DNA from: Funneliformis mosseae
Lineage: Eukaryota; Glomeromycota; Glomeromycetes; Glomerales; Glomeraceae
Direction of reading: 5' to 3'
Length of the DNA stretch: 10,558 bases
Assembly: GCA_910592005.1 (NCBI GenBank)
Contig: CAJVPP010003872.1
Coordinates: 1 to 10,558 of the forward strand
Under the pieces are notes generated by a model, which saw only the letters and a list, made by a program, of their open reading frames with translations, searched no databases and was not told the origin of the DNA. Position numbers and translations under genes: made by a program. Shown here piece after piece: positions 8,393 through 10,558 of this stretch (the stretch's first letter is position 1; each line of letters begins with the position of its first letter).

Positions 8393-8556
8393 TAGTTTTA
8401 GCTTCGGTTAGAATTGATCTGGGGGAGTGCAGGGTCAGTCTTCTATAGTTTAGTTTTTCTTTTCTGTACGAGATTTTCATTTTTTCTTCTTGATATGTAT
8501 TTTACTTTATATTATACTTTTATCATAATAAAGATTATGTAGAACTACCGCACTTT
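8393..8556 (+). other. LINE 3' UTR (copy 2)
   Basis: This non-coding region lies between the ORF2 end and the A-tail and is almost identical to copy 1's 3' UTR. It begins after the TGA at 8390-8392 and carries the same G-rich island (about 8419-8442) and T-rich stretches. It is a candidate recognition region for the element's reverse transcriptase; that is inferred from conservation. Confidence 0.8.
8527..8532 (+). terminator. AATAAA polyadenylation signal, LINE copy 2
   Basis: The AATAAA hexamer ends 24 nt before the uninterrupted 19-nt A-tail (8557-8575), the normal spacing for cleavage and polyadenylation of a Pol II transcript. Confidence 0.78.
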
Positions 8557-8575
8557 AAAAAAAAAAAAAAAAAAA

Positions 8576-8586
8576 TATTTAATATA
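8576..8586 (+). repeat. Right target-site duplication of LINE copy 2
   Basis: This is an exact copy of the 11-mer at 1088-1098, directly after the A-tail. Because it contains only A and T, its perfect match says little about age if decay is mainly C-to-T. Confidence 0.75.
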
Positions 8587-8679
8587 AATAATAATATAAT
8601 AAACAATTATTAATTTATTTAATCAATTTTATTATTTCTAATTTAACAATAATAAATTATTTAAGAAGAATGATTAGTT
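8587..8679. other. AT-rich flank, nothing recognised
   Basis: Almost entirely A and T, with TAAT-like repeats and no frame or motif. It is probably the original DNA next to copy 1 before copy 2 inserted. Confidence 0.6.
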
Positions 8680-8813
8680 GACCTGAATTTTTATCAGGTC
8701 AGATCAGATCAGGTTGACCTGTTAACCTGACCTGACATCAATCTAAAAATCTATTAACCTGACCTGAATTTTTAGATCAGTTCAGGTCAGATAAATAGGT
8801 TGACCTGACCTGA
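8680..8813. repeat. GACCTGA / TCAGGTC repeat block
   Basis: ACCTGA occurs seven times (8681, 8725, 8730, 8757, 8762, 8803, 8808) and its complement TCAGGT three times (8694, 8709, 8782) within 134 bp, with variants between. Several are head-to-tail at a 5-nt step (ACCTGACCTGA). GACCTGA and TCAGGTC at 8680-8700 form a perfect 7-bp inverted pair around a 7-nt spacer. The block is much richer in G and C than its surroundings. Function unknown; it could be a degenerate satellite, a dispersed repeat or a protein-binding array. Confidence 0.8.
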
Positions 8814-9105
8814 TTCAAAACTCTAAAGTGGACCTATACTATGAAAAGATTATGTGACCTCTTTAGAACTTGATTCTAGGATAGGACAGGTAATAATTAA
8901 AAATGTTTAAATGATTTTTTAGATTTATTAAATATATTTACTTTTTTTAGAATCAAGGCACACTCGTAGAAGAAATTGTAATTTGCCTATTATAAGATAA
9001 ATATGAAATATAAGGTAAAACTGTGATGAGCCTATGAGGTAAAACTGAAATAAACAGTAAAATTGTAACATACCTGCAAGGCCTGCAAGATAATAAAATT
9101 TTCAG
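8814..9105. other. Non-coding spacer with short direct repeats
   Basis: No coding frame is supported. AGGTAAAACTG occurs at 9013-9023 and 9037-9047, with a weaker relative near 9054. CCTGCAAG occurs at 9073-9080 and 9082-9089. These look like remnants of short tandem duplications. Confidence 0.5.
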
Positions 9106-9528
9106 GTTTTTTTTATATTGTTTGTTTAATTTCATTTTTTTTATATTGTTCATTTTTTCTTTTCATATTGTATATTTAATTTTATTTTTTCTTTTTCATT
9201 TTTTCATTTTGTTTCATTTTTCTATTTCATTTTATTTAATTAATTTAATTTTTCATTTCATTTTATTTTTCTAATTTCATTTTATAGTTTTTTTTTATTT
9301 TTTCATTTTATTTCATTTTCCTAATTTTGTTTTATAGTTTCTTTTTATTTGTTTAATTTCATTTTTTTATTTTACTTCATTCACTTAATTTCTTTTTATA
9401 GTTTTGTTTTAGTTTTTTAATTTTATTTTTCGTCTTATTTAGTTTTCTTTTCTTTTTATTTTTATTTTTTCTTTTATTTTATTTTATTTTATTTTTTATT
9501 TTATTTTTATTTTTTTTTTAAAAAAAAA
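9106..9528. repeat. T-rich low-complexity tract ending in T10A9
   Basis: About 400 nt of T with scattered A and C, built from units such as TTTCATTTTATT and, from about 9474, (ATTTT)n. It ends in ten T's (9510-9519) followed by nine A's (9520-9528). One strand is almost pure pyrimidine plus A over its length. It may be an expanded simple repeat or the eroded A-tail of a minus-strand retroelement, but no element body is recognisable to its right. Confidence 0.75.
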
Positions 9529-9678
9529 TTTAAGTAAATTAATAAAACTATCTTACAACAATTAACAGATTACATGTTAAAATAAAATAACTAGAATTTA
9601 CAAAATAATATGAAAATATTTCTGAAAAAATTATGTCATAGTAAAATTATATTTGTATAATGAAATTAGTAATTATCC
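9529..9678. other. AT-rich spacer, nothing recognised
   Basis: No open frame, RNA gene or repeat stands out between the T-rich tract and the inverted-repeat cluster. Confidence 0.55.
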
Positions 9679-9825
9679 ACTATAATTAAAGACGGTCTCC
9701 ATAATTATTTTCAAATTTCAATTAAGTTACAACTTAATTATACCATAAGGAAATTTAATTGCGCCACAAGTTGCAACTCAATTGCACCATTTTTTTTAAT
9801 TGCGGTGACCATCTTTAACTATAAT
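9679..9825. repeat. Imperfect palindrome, MITE-like, with terminal inverted repeats
   Basis: The ends are 22-nt inverted repeats, 9679-9700 and 9804-9825, matching at 18 of 22 positions. Similarity continues inward (CCATAATT against CCGCAATT as read on the other strand). Inside, 9725-9746 and 9769-9790 are direct repeats matching at 18 of 22, all four differences being transitions. AATTAAGTT/AACTTAATT (9720-9739) is a perfect 9-bp inverted pair with a 2-nt loop. Short size, terminal inverted repeats and no coding fit a non-autonomous DNA transposon or foldback element. No clear target-site duplication is visible, so this is tentative. Confidence 0.55.
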
Positions 9826-9831
9826 GAATAA

Positions 9832-9895
9832 TTCGTTAACACTATAATAAATTATTTATTATATATATTGAATAATTTATTATAGTGTTAATGAA
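9832..9895. repeat. Long hairpin: 25-bp arms around a 14-nt loop
   Basis: Arms 9832-9856 and 9871-9895 are reverse complements at 24 of 25 positions; the inner 21 bp are perfect. The single mismatch is a CG against a CA, which fits CpG decay. The spacer 9857-9870 is A/T with one G. It lies 6 nt after the MITE-like palindrome and shares CTATAAT words with it. No promoter or terminator role is supported. Confidence 0.8.
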
Positions 9896-9901
9896 GATTC
9901 T

Positions 9902-9943
9902 TATAATGAAGTCTTGATTAGCTAGATCAGTAACTTCATTATA
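9902..9943. repeat. 11-bp inverted repeat
   Basis: TATAATGAAGT at 9902-9912 and ACTTCATTATA at 9933-9943 are perfect reverse complements. The 20-nt spacer contains the palindrome TAGCTA. This is the third inverted repeat in under 270 bp and may belong to the same element as the preceding two. Confidence 0.65.
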
Positions 9944-10379
9944 TTGAGGTGTGGCTATATTGGTTTACTTATTATTTAAATAGCCTTAAATATTCTTCTA
10001 ACTGCAATTATATTAAAAAGAATCTACTAAACTTTGAAAATTATATATTTGAAACTTAATATTAAAAAAATATTACAAATAAATACCTTTACTTATCATC
10101 TTGTGAAATTAATACAATATACTTAGAAAAGTTAATATGAATAATTTTATATTTTAAATTAAAATTAAGCAATAATGTTTATCTATATAATTATTCATTT
10201 TATTTTTACTAAAGAATGTTAAACAAATTTATGTAGAATCATAGAATCTTTATGCTTTTTTTGTTGCTAAATATTTGAGTTACAAATAATTTTTGCAAAT
10301 AGACTTTACTATATAAATATTATAATTCTTCTTTATTTTTTTTATTAAAAGATTTGACAATCCAAACTTAATTATTTTT
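9944..10379. other. AT-rich non-coding, nothing recognised
   Basis: Frequent stops in all frames, no convincing motif, no strong repeat and no RNA gene. Confidence 0.55.
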
Positions 10380-10558
10380 TTTCACTTTTTTGTGATCTAT
10401 AGTATTACGGTCAGTTCTTTAAGTTGCTTATGAGTAATAAGCGAAGCAATGTATATGGGTGGTAAGCAGAAGGTTTAATTTGATTTAGAAGAGTGTCGAT
10501 AAATTAACAGTTTATTTAATAACTATAACAATAGAGTACTGCCTCAGTCAGCGCTCTG
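10380..10558. other. Right-edge segment of mixed composition, unidentified
   Basis: Base composition becomes more balanced, and the last 30 nt are the least AT-rich outside the GACCTGA block. A small hairpin (GCTTAT at 10426-10431, ATAAGC at 10437-10442, loop GAGTA) is present. No frame is long enough to call. It could be the start of a gene or repeat that continues beyond the window. Confidence 0.35.

Larger units (their letters stand above)
1099..8575 (+). mobile_element. LINE copy 2, nearly full-length APE/RT/RNase H retrotransposon
   Basis: This is an element of about 7.5 kb, from the end of the left target-site duplication to the end of a 19-nt A-tail (8557-8575). Order: 31-nt leader, ORF1 (RRM-like folds and zinc knuckle), ORF2 (AP-like endonuclease, reverse transcriptase, RNase H, C-terminal zinc motif), 3' UTR with AATAAA, A-tail, then the right duplication. 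The domain order is that of APE-type LINEs with RNase H (the broad I/Tad/Jockey assemblage); I cannot name the clade from sequence alone. ORF2 is broken in many places, so the copy is not autonomous. The leader is very short, so mild 5' truncation cannot be excluded, although the ORF1 start is intact. Confidence 0.92.

Noticed and set aside
8680..8813. CRISPR array or telomeric repeat
   Set aside because: The motif is only 6-7 nt, occurs in both orientations and has irregular spacing, without uniform spacers or a telomere-like G-strand.
8953..9153. Minus-strand 66-codon frame
   Set aside because: Low-complexity, lysine- and asparagine-rich at one end because of the T-rich tract; no family resemblance.
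10421..10450. tRNA or small RNA gene around the GCTTAT/ATAAGC hairpin
   Set aside because: Only one 6-bp stem is present; no A-box or B-box-like sequence or cloverleaf can be drawn.

Overview
The window is AT-rich eukaryotic nuclear DNA dominated by non-LTR (LINE) retrotransposons. Compact A/T-biased coding, an ORF1 with two RRM-like folds and a zinc knuckle, and an endonuclease-RT-RNase H ORF2 resemble LINE families of arbuscular mycorrhizal fungi (Rhizophagus type). This host call is made from memory of such proteins and is only moderately secure. I see no host gene, tRNA or rRNA, and no prokaryotic expression signals.

Layout: (1) bases 1-1087 are the 3' end of one LINE copy (copy 1): the C-terminal part of ORF2, a 3' UTR, an AATAAA signal and an A-tail. 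Its 5' part lies beyond the left edge. (2) Bases 1088-1098 (TATTTAATATA) recur exactly at 8576-8586, so they look like a target-site duplication. (3) Bases 1099-8575 are a nearly complete second LINE (copy 2, about 7.5 kb) in the same orientation: a 31-nt leader, ORF1 (1130-2926, probably once reaching 3103 or 3118), ORF2 (3118-8392), a 3' UTR and a 19-nt A-tail. (4) Bases 8587-10558 are non-coding: a 134-bp block of GACCTGA/TCAGGTC repeats in both orientations, a roughly 400-nt T-rich tract, a cluster of three inverted repeats (9679-9943), and a slightly less AT-rich right edge.

In a working element ORF1 would coat the RNA. ORF2 would nick the target (AP-like endonuclease), copy the RNA (RT) and remove it (RNase H). 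Copy 2 cannot do this alone: its ORF2 has about 15 in-frame stops and two frameshifts. Nearly all the stops are CAA/CAG or TGG codons altered by C-to-T or G-to-A changes. ORF1 is open for its first 598 codons.

Points of most interest: the insertion of one LINE at the A-tail of another, a probable UAAUG stop-start overlap between ORF1 and ORF2, the contrast between open ORF1 and ruined ORF2, a 3' UTR far more conserved than the adjacent coding sequence, and the palindrome cluster at 9679-9943. I found no convincing evidence of a wholly new biological system.
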